Shown here: in pieces, positions 1-6,182 of the stretch | How the letters are laid out: each line of letters opens with the position of its first letter | Position numbering within the stretch: position 1 is the stretch's first letter | Source: SIG673 sp964570105 | Lineage (GTDB): Bacteria > Bacillota > Clostridia > Oscillospirales > CAG-272 | Reading direction: 5' to 3' | DNA length: 20,359 bases | Assembly: GCA_964570105.1 (NCBI GenBank) | Contig: CAZMWM010000026.1 | Coordinates: 1-20,359, forward strand | Made by a program: the position numbers and the translations under genes | Notes under the pieces: model-generated | The model's input: only the letters and a program-made list of their open reading frames with translations | What the model was told of the DNA's origin: nothing | The model's database searches: none

Positions 1-82
1 CATATCTTTTTGCTTTTTTTATCTTTTTGGGTCATATCTATTTACAACGTAGAGCCACCGTAAAAAAAATCAATATATACTA

Positions 83-111
83 TTGACAAATTCCGACTTT
101 GGTGTTATAAT
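83..111 (+). promoter_or_regulatory. Sigma-70/SigA promoter of the LRR lipoprotein gene
   Basis: A perfect TTGACA (83-88) and a perfect TATAAT (106-111) are separated by 17 bases. Transcription would start near 118, leaving a leader of about 40 nt before the ATG at 157. Bases 1-82 are AT-rich and hold nothing I can name. Confidence 0.85.
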
Positions 112-156
112 GTGGTTAAATAAAGACTTTGAAACAACCAAAGGAGCAGTCGAAGA

Positions 157-1296
157 ATGAAAAAGTTGATAGCGGTATTTTTAGTTTGCATATTGCTGAT
201 AACGGTGCTTTTTGTTACCGGATGTGATGAGCATCCCTCAGATCAAGGAAACGGTGACAAAGGCGGTAACGAAACCGGTGATAACGGCTATCAAGAGACT
301 TCGTCCTTGAGTGATTTTAAATTTGAACTTAACGATGATGGGGATTCCTATTGTTTGGTGAGCTATAACGGCACTGCTTCAAAAGCAATCATTCCATCTA
401 CATATTTAGGCAAACCGGTAACGAGTATAGGAGATTGTGCGTTCTATAAATGCAGTAGCCTTACAAGTGTAACTATAGGTAATAGTGTAACGAGCATAGG
501 GAATTATGCGTTCTGTGAATGCAGTAGTCTTACGAGTATAACGATACCTGATAGTGTAACGAGCATAGGGAATTATGCGTTCTGTGAATGCATTAGTCTT
601 ACGAGTATAACGATACCTGATAGCGTAACAAGCATAAGTGAAAATGCATTCTGTAATTGCATTAGTCTTACGAACATAACTATAGGCAATGGCGTAACGA
701 ACATAGGAAGTTATGCGTTCTACAATTGCTACAAACTCTTAGAGGTATATAACTTGTCCTCGCTAAACATAATTGCAGGATTGTATGATAACGGTTATGT
801 CGGATATTATGCTCTTGGTGTTTATACGGATATAAATACCCCAAGCAAGCTTTGGACAAATTCCGACGGATATACATTCTATGAGAATGGGGATACCTGT
901 TATCTTGTATGGTATACCGGATATGATTCAAAACTTACCTTGCCCGATAACTGTAATGGTAAGAATTATGCTATAAATAAAAATGCGTTCTATAATTGCA
1001 GTAATCTTACGAGTGTAACTATACCCAATAGTGTAACGAACATAGGAAGTTCTGCGTTTTGGTATTGCAGTAGACTTACGAGCATAACTATACCCAATAG
1101 TATAATGAGAATAAGACGTGATGCGTTCTGTGGTTGCAGTAAGCTTACGAGCGTAACGTTTGAAGATACGTCGACGTGGTACATAACAGAAAATTCCGAT
1201 ATGACGGGCGAAACGGAAATAGACGTAACTGATGCAAGCAAAAATGCAGGTTATCTCAAATCGGATCACTACGATGAATATTGGTACAAAAAATAA
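157..1296 (+). CDS. BspA-like leucine-rich-repeat lipoprotein
   Basis: This is a predicted secreted, lipid-anchored surface protein of 379 aa. The N-terminus is a lipoprotein signal: two lysines, a hydrophobic stretch, then the lipobox V-T-G-C with the modified cysteine at residue 23. A Gly/Asn/Asp-rich linker follows (about 24-50). Residues 89-199 carry about five 23-residue units of the treponemal/BspA LRR type (consensus LTSITIPxSVTSIGxxAFxxCSS). A non-repeat island follows (about 200-272), then about two and a half more repeats (273-335) and a Thr/Glu/Asp-rich tail ending EYWYKK. AAGGAG at 141-146 lies 10 bases before the ATG. It has its own promoter and terminator, so it is probably monocistronic. 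BspA-type proteins in other bacteria are linked to adhesion and host or co-aggregation binding. The ligand here cannot be read from sequence. Confidence 0.9.
   Translation: MKKLIAVFLVCILLITVLFVTGCDEHPSDQGNGDKGGNETGDNGYQETSSLSDFKFELNDDGDSYCLVSYNGTASKAIIPSTYLGKPVTSIGDCAFYKCSSLTSVTIGNSVTSIGNYAFCECSSLTSITIPDSVTSIGNYAFCECISLTSITIPDSVTSISENAFCNCISLTNITIGNGVTNIGSYAFYNCYKLLEVYNLSSLNIIAGLYDNGYVGYYALGVYTDINTPSKLWTNSDGYTFYENGDTCYLVWYTGYDSKLTLPDNCNGKNYAINKNAFYNCSNLTSVTIPNSVTNIGSSAFWYCSRLTSITIPNSIMRIRRDAFCGCSKLTSVTFEDTSTWYITENSDMTGETEIDVTDASKNAGYLKSDHYDEYWYKK
421..735 (+). repeat. Tandem 69-bp repeats encoding LRR units
   Basis: Units begin at 421, 490, 559, 628 and about 697 (partial), each 69 bp (23 codons). 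The units at 490-558 and 559-627 differ at only two positions (one non-synonymous, S to I, and one silent T to C), so they look like a recent duplication. A second, more diverged block of the same unit lies at about 990-1160. Near-identical in-frame repeats can expand or contract by recombination without breaking the reading frame. Confidence 0.9.
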
Positions 1297-1306
1297 GCAA
1301 CTCCCC

Positions 1307-1338
1307 GTCCCCGAGCCAATAGGTTTCGGCTCGGGGAC
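1307..1338 (+). terminator. GC-rich hairpin downstream of the LRR gene
   Basis: A perfect 11-bp stem, GTCCCCGAGCC (1307-1317) with GGCTCGGGGAC (1328-1338), and a 10-base loop, starting 11 bases after the LRR stop codon. No T-run follows it. It may be an mRNA 3' end stabiliser or a weak terminator, with the better terminator at 1410-1438. Confidence 0.55.
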
Positions 1339-1409
1339 GCGCGAGTTTGATATGTAGATAATAAAACACACCGTAACGACCGTATTTTTGTGTTGACACC
1401 TGTTAATAT

Positions 1410-1438
1410 GGAGCAAGCATCACTTGTTCCATTTTTTT
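1410..1438 (+). terminator. Rho-independent terminator for the LRR gene
   Basis: The arms GGAGCAAG (1410-1417) and CTTGTTCC (1423-1430) form an 8-bp stem (one G-U) with a 5-base loop, followed by seven T residues (1432-1438). It works in the plus direction only. It overlaps the last codons of the convergent AraC-type gene, so the two transcripts are antisense over a short 3' stretch. Confidence 0.75.
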
Positions 1439-2178
1439 GTTTTACGGTATTCGCTCGGACTCATTCCGACGTGATAATTCATAAACGTATTGAGCTGACG
1501 GTAATTTTCAAAGCCGCACCTCAGCGCGACCTCGGAAAGCGGAATGGACGCGTCCTCCAGCTGTTCGCAAACATAACTTTGCCGCGTATTATCGATATAG
1601 CTCTTTAAATTCATCGAATACTCTTCGCGGAATATCCTCGTGAGATACCCTTCGCTCAGTCCGAAATGCTCGGCAGCGTCCTTGACCTTGATATTTACGT
1701 TACGGTTTTCCTCTATCCAGCCGAGAAGCGCCGACGCCGCGGTATCACGTTTGACAGACACCGAAAGGCTCGCAAAGGCAAGCTCGGCAAGCGTCATCTC
1801 ACAGAACGCGTCCAGCGCGTGACTCGGATACCCTTCCCTTGACGTTATCCTCTCGCCAAGCGGCAAAAGCTCGGATATCACGGACGCGTCGTTCAACGTA
1901 AACAGCTTCGGGATGGTGCCGTAATCACCTATAAAGCAGAGACGGTACATATCGAGCGTGTCTCCCGGCTCTTTATATATTTGGTACAGGCTATCCTTTT
2001 TACAGCAGAACACCTGCCGTTCAACAAGACTGAAACGGCTGAAATCCTCGACCACCGTAACGCTTCCGGAAAGCACTGCGAATATCTCGTTTGAACGTGA
2101 GGTACGGTTCTTATATCTCCATTCACCGTCCTCCGATATATGCTCAAGAGTAACGAAGCTTATCTTTTTAGCGGACAT
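1420..2178 (-). CDS. AraC/XylS-family transcriptional regulator
   Basis: A 252-aa one-component regulator. The N-terminal part (about 1-135) has a small beta-rich, cupin-like sensor character (EIFAVLSGSVTVVE, LYQIYKEPGD). The C-terminal part (about 153-250) has the two helix-turn-helix motifs of the family: the first around VKDAAEHFGLSEGYLTRIF, the second around LSEVALRCGF, ending in the family signature GMSPSEYR. A TTG lies six codons upstream in frame (2196), but ATG 2178 has GAGG six bases ahead of it and is preferred. It starts 45 bases after the shikimate-kinase family stop (27 if the TTG is used) with no terminator between, so the two are probably co-transcribed from the promoter at 2799-2827. 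The ligand is unknown, and its target could be this operon or a distant sugar or stress gene. Confidence 0.88.
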   Translation of the reverse strand: MSAKKISFVTLEHISEDGEWRYKNRTSRSNEIFAVLSGSVTVVEDFSRFSLVERQVFCCKKDSLYQIYKEPGDTLDMYRLCFIGDYGTIPKLFTLNDASVISELLPLGERITSREGYPSHALDAFCEMTLAELAFASLSVSVKRDTAASALLGWIEENRNVNIKVKDAAEHFGLSEGYLTRIFREEYSMNLKSYIDNTRQSYVCEQLEDASIPLSEVALRCGFENYRQLNTFMNYHVGMSPSEYRKTKKWNK

Positions 2179-2223
2179 ATCCTTCCTCACTTTCAAAAAA
2201 CAGCGACCTTCCGATACGGCAGA

Positions 2224-2751
2224 TCATTTTTCAAATCCTTCGAGAGCCTTCAAGACCTTTTTAACGTTATCCTCCACAGAGCCGTGACCAAGCTCAACGG
2301 TGATATCGGCGTATTTCTCGTACAGCGGCACTCTTTCCTCGTACAGTCCGCGCAGATCCTGCCCCTCACGCAATACGACGCCGCGCCCCTTGATATCCGA
2401 AAGCCTTGCGTCAAGGATGTCAAAGCGCTGTTTCAGGTAGACGACCGCACCGAGAGCTCTGAGATTTTCCATAGCTTCCTTGCCGTATACGACGCTCCCA
2501 CCGGTAGCGATGACCGTATGTCTCGTGGAAAGAGATGCGTTCACGGTATTTTCAAGCTCTATAAATCCGTCGACGCCGCGCTGTGAGATGATATCGCAGA
2601 GCAACTGTCCCGCGCTCTGCTGTATAACGAGGTCGGTATCGCAAAAGCAGTAACCTATAAGCTTCGCCAAAATAACGCCGAGCGTGCTCTTCCCCACTCC
2701 CGGCATACCTATAAGAATTATGTTATCGCACTTCACACAAGACATCAGCAT
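2224..2751 (-). CDS. aroK: Shikimate kinase family protein (AroK-like)
   Basis: A 175-aa P-loop kinase matching shikimate kinase in size and layout. It has a Walker A GMPGVGKST (15-23), an Asp-rich substrate motif DTD (38-40), a Walker B-like ATGGS (82-86), a lid region around GRGVVLREGQ (122-131) and a conserved arginine in YEERVPLYEKYAD (137-149). The normal role is ATP-dependent 3-phosphorylation of shikimate in the aromatic amino-acid pathway. Two substrate-side positions differ from classical enzymes: the FRxxE motif reads FIELE (63-67), losing the shikimate-contacting arginine, and TGGG reads TGGS. No other aromatic pathway gene is nearby. The ATG at 2745 is an alternative start, with better spacing from GGAG. 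Family assignment is firm; the substrate is less sure. Confidence 0.8.
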   Translation of the reverse strand: MLMSCVKCDNIILIGMPGVGKSTLGVILAKLIGYCFCDTDLVIQQSAGQLLCDIISQRGVDGFIELENTVNASLSTRHTVIATGGSVVYGKEAMENLRALGAVVYLKQRFDILDARLSDIKGRGVVLREGQDLRGLYEERVPLYEKYADITVELGHGSVEDNVKKVLKALEGFEK

Positions 2752-2798
2752 TTTCTCCGGATCCGTTTATTTAACGACGATTATTGCGGTATGTATAC

Positions 2799-2827
2799 AT
2801 TATATCATAAAATCCGACCATTGTCAA
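2799..2827 (-). promoter_or_regulatory. Promoter of the aroK-araC operon
   Basis: On the minus strand TTGACA (2827-2822) and TATAAT (2804-2799) are 17 bases apart, about 48 bases upstream of the kinase ATG. It faces away from the metal-resistance promoter at 2892-2920, so the two operons are divergent. Confidence 0.85.
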
Positions 2828-2891
2828 TACAGAAGGCTTGACCGTTGCGTTTTTCTGACTTAAAAAAATTTATTTTTTTCGCTTCTACCTC

Positions 2892-2920
2892 TTGACATTC
2901 GGTTGGATATGTGCTACAAT
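2892..2920 (+). promoter_or_regulatory. Promoter of the metal-resistance operon
   Basis: TTGACA (2892-2897), a 17-base spacer ending in an extended -10 TG (2912-2913), and TACAAT (2915-2920). Transcription would begin at about 2927, inside the repressor operator described next, so a bound repressor would block initiation. Confidence 0.85.
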
Positions 2921-2924
2921 ACAC

Positions 2925-2956
2925 TTGAACGTTAATTCAAATGTTCAAATGTTCAA
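2925..2956. promoter_or_regulatory. Probable CadC/SmtB-type operator
   Basis: TTGAAC (2925-2930) is followed 12 bases later by GTTCAA (2943-2948) and, after two more bases, by a second GTTCAA (2951-2956). ArsR/SmtB repressors typically bind imperfect inverted repeats containing TGAAC/GTTCA. The site covers the predicted transcription start of the adjacent repressor operon, which fits metal-relieved autorepression. That this protein binds this site is inferred. Confidence 0.7.
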
Positions 2957-2972
2957 AACAGGAGATCGAAAG

Positions 2973-3338
2973 ATGGATAAAGAACAGCTTCCGATATGCG
3001 AAACGACGGTGGTGCACCCGTGGCTCACCGAAAAGCTCCGAGAGCTTTTGCCGGACGCAGAGAGCCTTGAAGCTCTTGCCGGACTGTACAAGGTATTCGG
3101 AGATCAGACGCGGATAAAGCTTCTTTGCACCCTGCTTGAGGGTGAGCTGTGCGTGTGCGACCTTGCCGAGCTTGTCGGTATGTCGGTCTCGGCGGTGTCA
3201 CATCAACTGAAGATACTGAAACAAGCGCGCCTTATCACGCACAGAAGAGCCGGTAAAACGGTATTCTATTCCCTTGCCGACGATCACGTCAAGATAATGC
3301 TCAGCAACGGAATCGAGCACGTAAACGAAAAGAAATAA
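2973..3338 (+). CDS. cadC: ArsR/SmtB-family metal sensor repressor (CadC-like)
   Basis: A 121-aa winged-helix repressor. The core reads LYKVFGDQTRIKLLCTLL, then a recognition helix around LVGMSVSAVSHQLKILKQARLI, then a wing (RRAGKTVFYSL). Two metal sites can be read. ELCVCDLA supplies the two cysteines of the alpha-3 site, with an N-terminal Cys9 as a third ligand as in CadC. The last helix keeps D-x-H, then a histidine 11 residues on and E three further (DDH...H..E), the alpha-5 zinc site of SmtB. The likely inducers are therefore Zn, Cd or Pb. The start is ATG 2973 with GGAG at 2961-2964. An in-frame start at 2892 would lie inside the promoter and is rejected. It heads the operon with the HMA protein and ATPase and probably represses them. 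Confidence 0.9.
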   Translation: MDKEQLPICETTVVHPWLTEKLRELLPDAESLEALAGLYKVFGDQTRIKLLCTLLEGELCVCDLAELVGMSVSAVSHQLKILKQARLITHRRAGKTVFYSLADDHVKIMLSNGIEHVNEKK

Positions 3339-3365
3339 ATATCAAATACGAAAGGAACTGCCGAA

Positions 3366-3587
3366 ATGAAAAAGGTATTCAAGCTCGAAAATTTGGATTG
3401 CGCGAACTGCGCCGCGAAAATGGAGCGTCTCATACAGAAGATAGACGGAGTTAACTCTGCCACCATCAGCTTTATGACGCAAAAGCTCACAATAGACGCC
3501 GACGAAGCACGCTTTGATGAGATACTCGCAAAAGCCGAGGACGCTTGCCGCAAGGTAGACGCAGATTGCAGGATAATAAGAAAATGA
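3366..3587 (+). CDS. Free-standing HMA-domain metal-binding protein
   Basis: A 73-aa protein that is a single heavy-metal-associated domain. It has the metal loop LDCANCAAKME (residues 8-18, with Cys at 10 and 13) and the ferredoxin-like fold pattern of the family, including GVNSATISFMTQKLTI. The DCxNC form is typical of Zn/Cd ATPase N-terminal domains rather than copper chaperones. It lies 27 bases after the repressor and overlaps the ATPase by four bases (ATGA), so the two are translationally coupled. It probably delivers metal to the ATPase or serves as its detached N-terminal metal-binding domain. Confidence 0.88.
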   Translation: MKKVFKLENLDCANCAAKMERLIQKIDGVNSATISFMTQKLTIDADEARFDEILAKAEDACRKVDADCRIIRK

Positions 3588-5518
3588 ATAAAAAGCAACG
3601 CGCACTCTTGATACGGGCGGCGATAAGTGCCGCTCTGCTCGCAGTCGCATACGTGATACGCAACACACTTTCACCAAACGACCTTATCTGCGCGGCAATC
3701 TTCGCCTTCCCCTATCTCTGCGCAGGCTACGACGTACTGCTGACAGCAGGGCGAAATATACTTCACGGTCAGCTGTTTGACGAGAACTTTCTTATGTGCA
3801 TCGCCACGGTCGGCGCGTTCTGCATCGGCGAATACCCGGAAGCCGTGTTCGTTATGGTACTCTACCAGCTCGGAGAGCTGTTCCAAAGCATAGCCGTCGG
3901 AAAAAGCAGACGCTCCATCTCCGCACTTATGGACATCTGTCCCGAAACCGCCAACGTTCTGAGGGACGGAAAGCGCGTCACCGTATCGCCAGAAGAGGTC
4001 GAGATCGGAGAGACCGTCGTCATACTTCCGGGAGAACGGGTACCGATAGACGGTACGGTGATCGAGGGGGAGTCGGAGCTTGACACCGCGCCGCTCACGG
4101 GAGAGTCCGTCCCGAGAGCGGTAAACGTGGGCGACAGAGTTCCGAGCGGATGTATAAACCTTACCTCCCCTATCAGCATCAAGACGGATACAGACTACGA
4201 TAATTCGACGGTCTCGAAGATACTTGAGCTGGTCGAAAGCGCCGCAAGCTCCAAGGCAAAAAGCGAACGCTTTATCACCCGTTTCGCGCACTATTATACC
4301 CCCTGCGTGGTGGTATTCGCCGCGCTTCTTGCCATCATCCCCGGCATCATCACCTCGGAATTTGCCGAATGGTTGCACAGAGCGCTCATATTCCTTGTCA
4401 TATCCTGCCCGTGTGCCTTGGTGATCTCTGTCCCGCTGTCGTTTTTCGGCGGCATCGGAGCGGCAAGCAAAAAAGGGATACTCATAAAAGGCTCGAATTA
4501 CCTCGAGGCTCTGGCTCACGTTGACACGGCTGTTTTCGATAAGACAGGCACTCTCACACGCGGAAGCTTCACCGTGACCGACGCCGTATCGCTCACCGCG
4601 GATACCGATATCCGCAAGCTCTTCACCGTTGCGGTAGCGCTTGAGGAAAGCTCCGAGCACCCGATAGCAAGGTCGGTGGTCAGCTCGTACACGGAACGAT
4701 ACGGCGAGCTTGGACACGCAAGCGTTACGTCTCTTCGCGAGATTTCGGGTAAAGGCTTGATGGCGGAATACGAAGGCAAAACGGCGCTTATCGGAAACCG
4801 CAAGCTTATGGAGGATAACGGCATCACACCTCCAAGGCTCGAGCTTGCCTCATCCGTACTCTTTGTCGCCCTCGGCGGCGAGCTACTCGGATACCTGGTC
4901 ATAAGCGACGTTGCAAAGCCGACGAGCAAGGATGCGATAACTGCACTGAAAAAGCTCGGCGTCTCAAGGACGGTAATGCTCACGGGAGACCGCGCGGAGG
5001 TCGCCGCTCCGCTTGCAAAACAGCTGGAGCTTGACGAAGCTTACGCTTCATTGCTTCCGTCAGACAAGGTCAGCGCGGTCGAGCGTCTGCTCGGAGAATT
5101 GCCGAAGAATAAAAAGCTTGCTTTTATAGGTGACGGCATAAACGACGCTCCGGTGCTTACGCGCTCGGACGTGGGAATAGCCATGGGTGCGCTCGGCTCC
5201 GACGCCGCAATAGAAGCGGCGGATATAGTGCTTATGGATGACGATCCCTTAAAGCTCGCCGAAGCCATACGTATATCCAAAAGGACCAACGGAATAGTTA
5301 TTCAAAATATAGTTTTCGCGCTCACGGTCAAGCTCATATTTCTCGTTATGGGCGCTTTCGGCATCGCCGAGCTTTGGGAAGCGGTATTTGCCGACGTCGG
5401 CGTGTCCGTTATAGCGATACTCAATGCAATGCGCACTCTGCGCACAAATCCTGAAAATATATTTAACGCCAAACGGCGGAACGGAGGATACGATGACAGA
5501 TACGGTACTTTCCGATAA
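3584..5518 (+). CDS. cadA: P1B-type Zn/Cd/Pb-transporting ATPase
   Basis: A 644-aa membrane pump that exports divalent soft metals using ATP. Visible motifs in order are TGES (172-175, actuator domain), CPC (275-277, membrane metal site), DKTGT (Asp319, phosphorylated), SEHP (357-360, nucleotide domain) and GDGINDAP (516-523). The last helices have a Lys in NIVFALTVKLIFL and an Asp-Gly in FADVGVSV, the pattern of the Zn/Cd/Pb class. The protein starts directly with transmembrane helices, and the usual N-terminal HMA domain is encoded by the separate preceding gene. The start is ATG 3584 in an ATGA overlap with that gene. A TTG 13 codons upstream would overlap it further and is less likely. 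It ends 26 bases inside the HD-domain gene. Confidence 0.94.
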   Translation: MNKKQRALLIRAAISAALLAVAYVIRNTLSPNDLICAAIFAFPYLCAGYDVLLTAGRNILHGQLFDENFLMCIATVGAFCIGEYPEAVFVMVLYQLGELFQSIAVGKSRRSISALMDICPETANVLRDGKRVTVSPEEVEIGETVVILPGERVPIDGTVIEGESELDTAPLTGESVPRAVNVGDRVPSGCINLTSPISIKTDTDYDNSTVSKILELVESAASSKAKSERFITRFAHYYTPCVVVFAALLAIIPGIITSEFAEWLHRALIFLVISCPCALVISVPLSFFGGIGAASKKGILIKGSNYLEALAHVDTAVFDKTGTLTRGSFTVTDAVSLTADTDIRKLFTVAVALEESSEHPIARSVVSSYTERYGELGHASVTSLREISGKGLMAEYEGKTALIGNRKLMEDNGITPPRLELASSVLFVALGGELLGYLVISDVAKPTSKDAITALKKLGVSRTVMLTGDRAEVAAPLAKQLELDEAYASLLPSDKVSAVERLLGELPKNKKLAFIGDGINDAPVLTRSDVGIAMGALGSDAAIEAADIVLMDDDPLKLAEAIRISKRTNGIVIQNIVFALTVKLIFLVMGAFGIAELWEAVFADVGVSVIAILNAMRTLRTNPENIFNAKRRNGGYDDRYGTFR

Positions 5519-6083
5519 GGAAGAATTTTTAAGCATTTTCGAGCGCTGTATAAAGCGCGACGGCTCGGAGCAGTTGCTTGATTTTTTGAAGAACAGGAGC
5601 GATTTTTTCACCGCTCCCGCAAGCACCAAATACCATAACGCCTTTGAGGGTGGACTTTTGCGCCACAGCCTCAACGTTTACCGCGCGCTTGTGAGTTATC
5701 TCGAAAGAGAGCGCGTAAAGGAGGTATACGGACTTGATTACAGCGACGAGACGATTGCTATCGTAGCCCTTCTGCACGATCTGTGCAAGGTCAATTTTTA
5801 TAAGGTCGGCTCGCGCAACGTTAAGGACGAGAACGGCGTTTGGAGAAGCGTGCCGACATACGAGATAAATGACACGTTGCCATACGGTCACGGCGAAAAA
5901 TCCGTTTATATGATCACCGGATATATGAAGCTCGACCGCGAGGAAGCCTTCGCTATACGCTACCATATGGGATTTTCGGGAAACGAAGAGCCGCGCGACG
6001 TCAGCCGAGCCTTCGAAATGTTTCCTCTCGCCGTCGCACTGTCGTTCGCAGATATGGAAGCAACGTTTTTTATGGAGAAATGA
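5493..6083 (+). CDS. HD-domain hydrolase of unknown substrate
   Basis: A 196-aa soluble protein of the HD metal-dependent phosphohydrolase superfamily. Likely metal ligands are H58 (GGLLRHSLN), H95-D96 (ALLHDLCK), H133 (GHGEKS), H158 (RYHMG) and D187 (SFADM). The family cleaves phosphate esters or nucleotides, but nothing here tells which. The start is ATG 5493 with a strong GGAGG at 5483-5487. The first 26 bases lie within the end of the ATPase gene, so it is read from the same mRNA and is probably translationally coupled. A hairpin terminator follows at 6120. Its place in a metal operon may be functional or simple read-through sharing. Confidence 0.8.
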   Translation: MTDTVLSDKEEFLSIFERCIKRDGSEQLLDFLKNRSDFFTAPASTKYHNAFEGGLLRHSLNVYRALVSYLERERVKEVYGLDYSDETIAIVALLHDLCKVNFYKVGSRNVKDENGVWRSVPTYEINDTLPYGHGEKSVYMITGYMKLDREEAFAIRYHMGFSGNEEPRDVSRAFEMFPLAVALSFADMEATFFMEK

Positions 6084-6119
6084 TCCTTCGTAAAGCCGTC
6101 AAATATAGTCCAAGCCAAA

Positions 6120-6167
6120 AAGCCCCGTTTCACAGAGCGATCTCTGCAAAACGGGGCTTACGTTTTT
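6120..6167. terminator. Bidirectional terminator
   Basis: The arms AAGCCCCGTTT (6120-6130) and AAACGGGGCTT (6149-6159) form an 11-bp stem, extended inside by CAGAG/CTCTG (6133-6137 and 6142-6146). A T-run follows on the plus strand (6163-6167), and four A residues directly before the left arm (6117-6120) give a T-run on the minus strand. It lies between the convergent HD-domain and MATE genes and can serve both. Confidence 0.9.
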
Positions 6168-6182
6168 ATATGATCTCAAAAG

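Noticed and set aside
421..735. CRISPR array suggested by regular repeats
   Set aside because: The repeats are 69 bp, contiguous, in frame and encode LRR units. There are no spacers.
928..1416. A 162-aa open frame antisense to the LRR gene
   Set aside because: It repeats because the LRR units repeat. There is no ribosome site or family resemblance.
2892..2972. N-terminal extension of the CadC-like repressor starting at 2892
   Set aside because: It would place the start codon inside the -35 box and translate the promoter and operator. ATG 2973 has its own GGAG site and gives the normal family N-terminus.
3671..4717. A 348-aa open frame antisense to the metal ATPase gene
   Set aside because: Its product is Arg/Gly/Asp-rich with no recognisable domain and it lies fully opposite a strongly conserved P-type ATPase; it is a codon-bias shadow.
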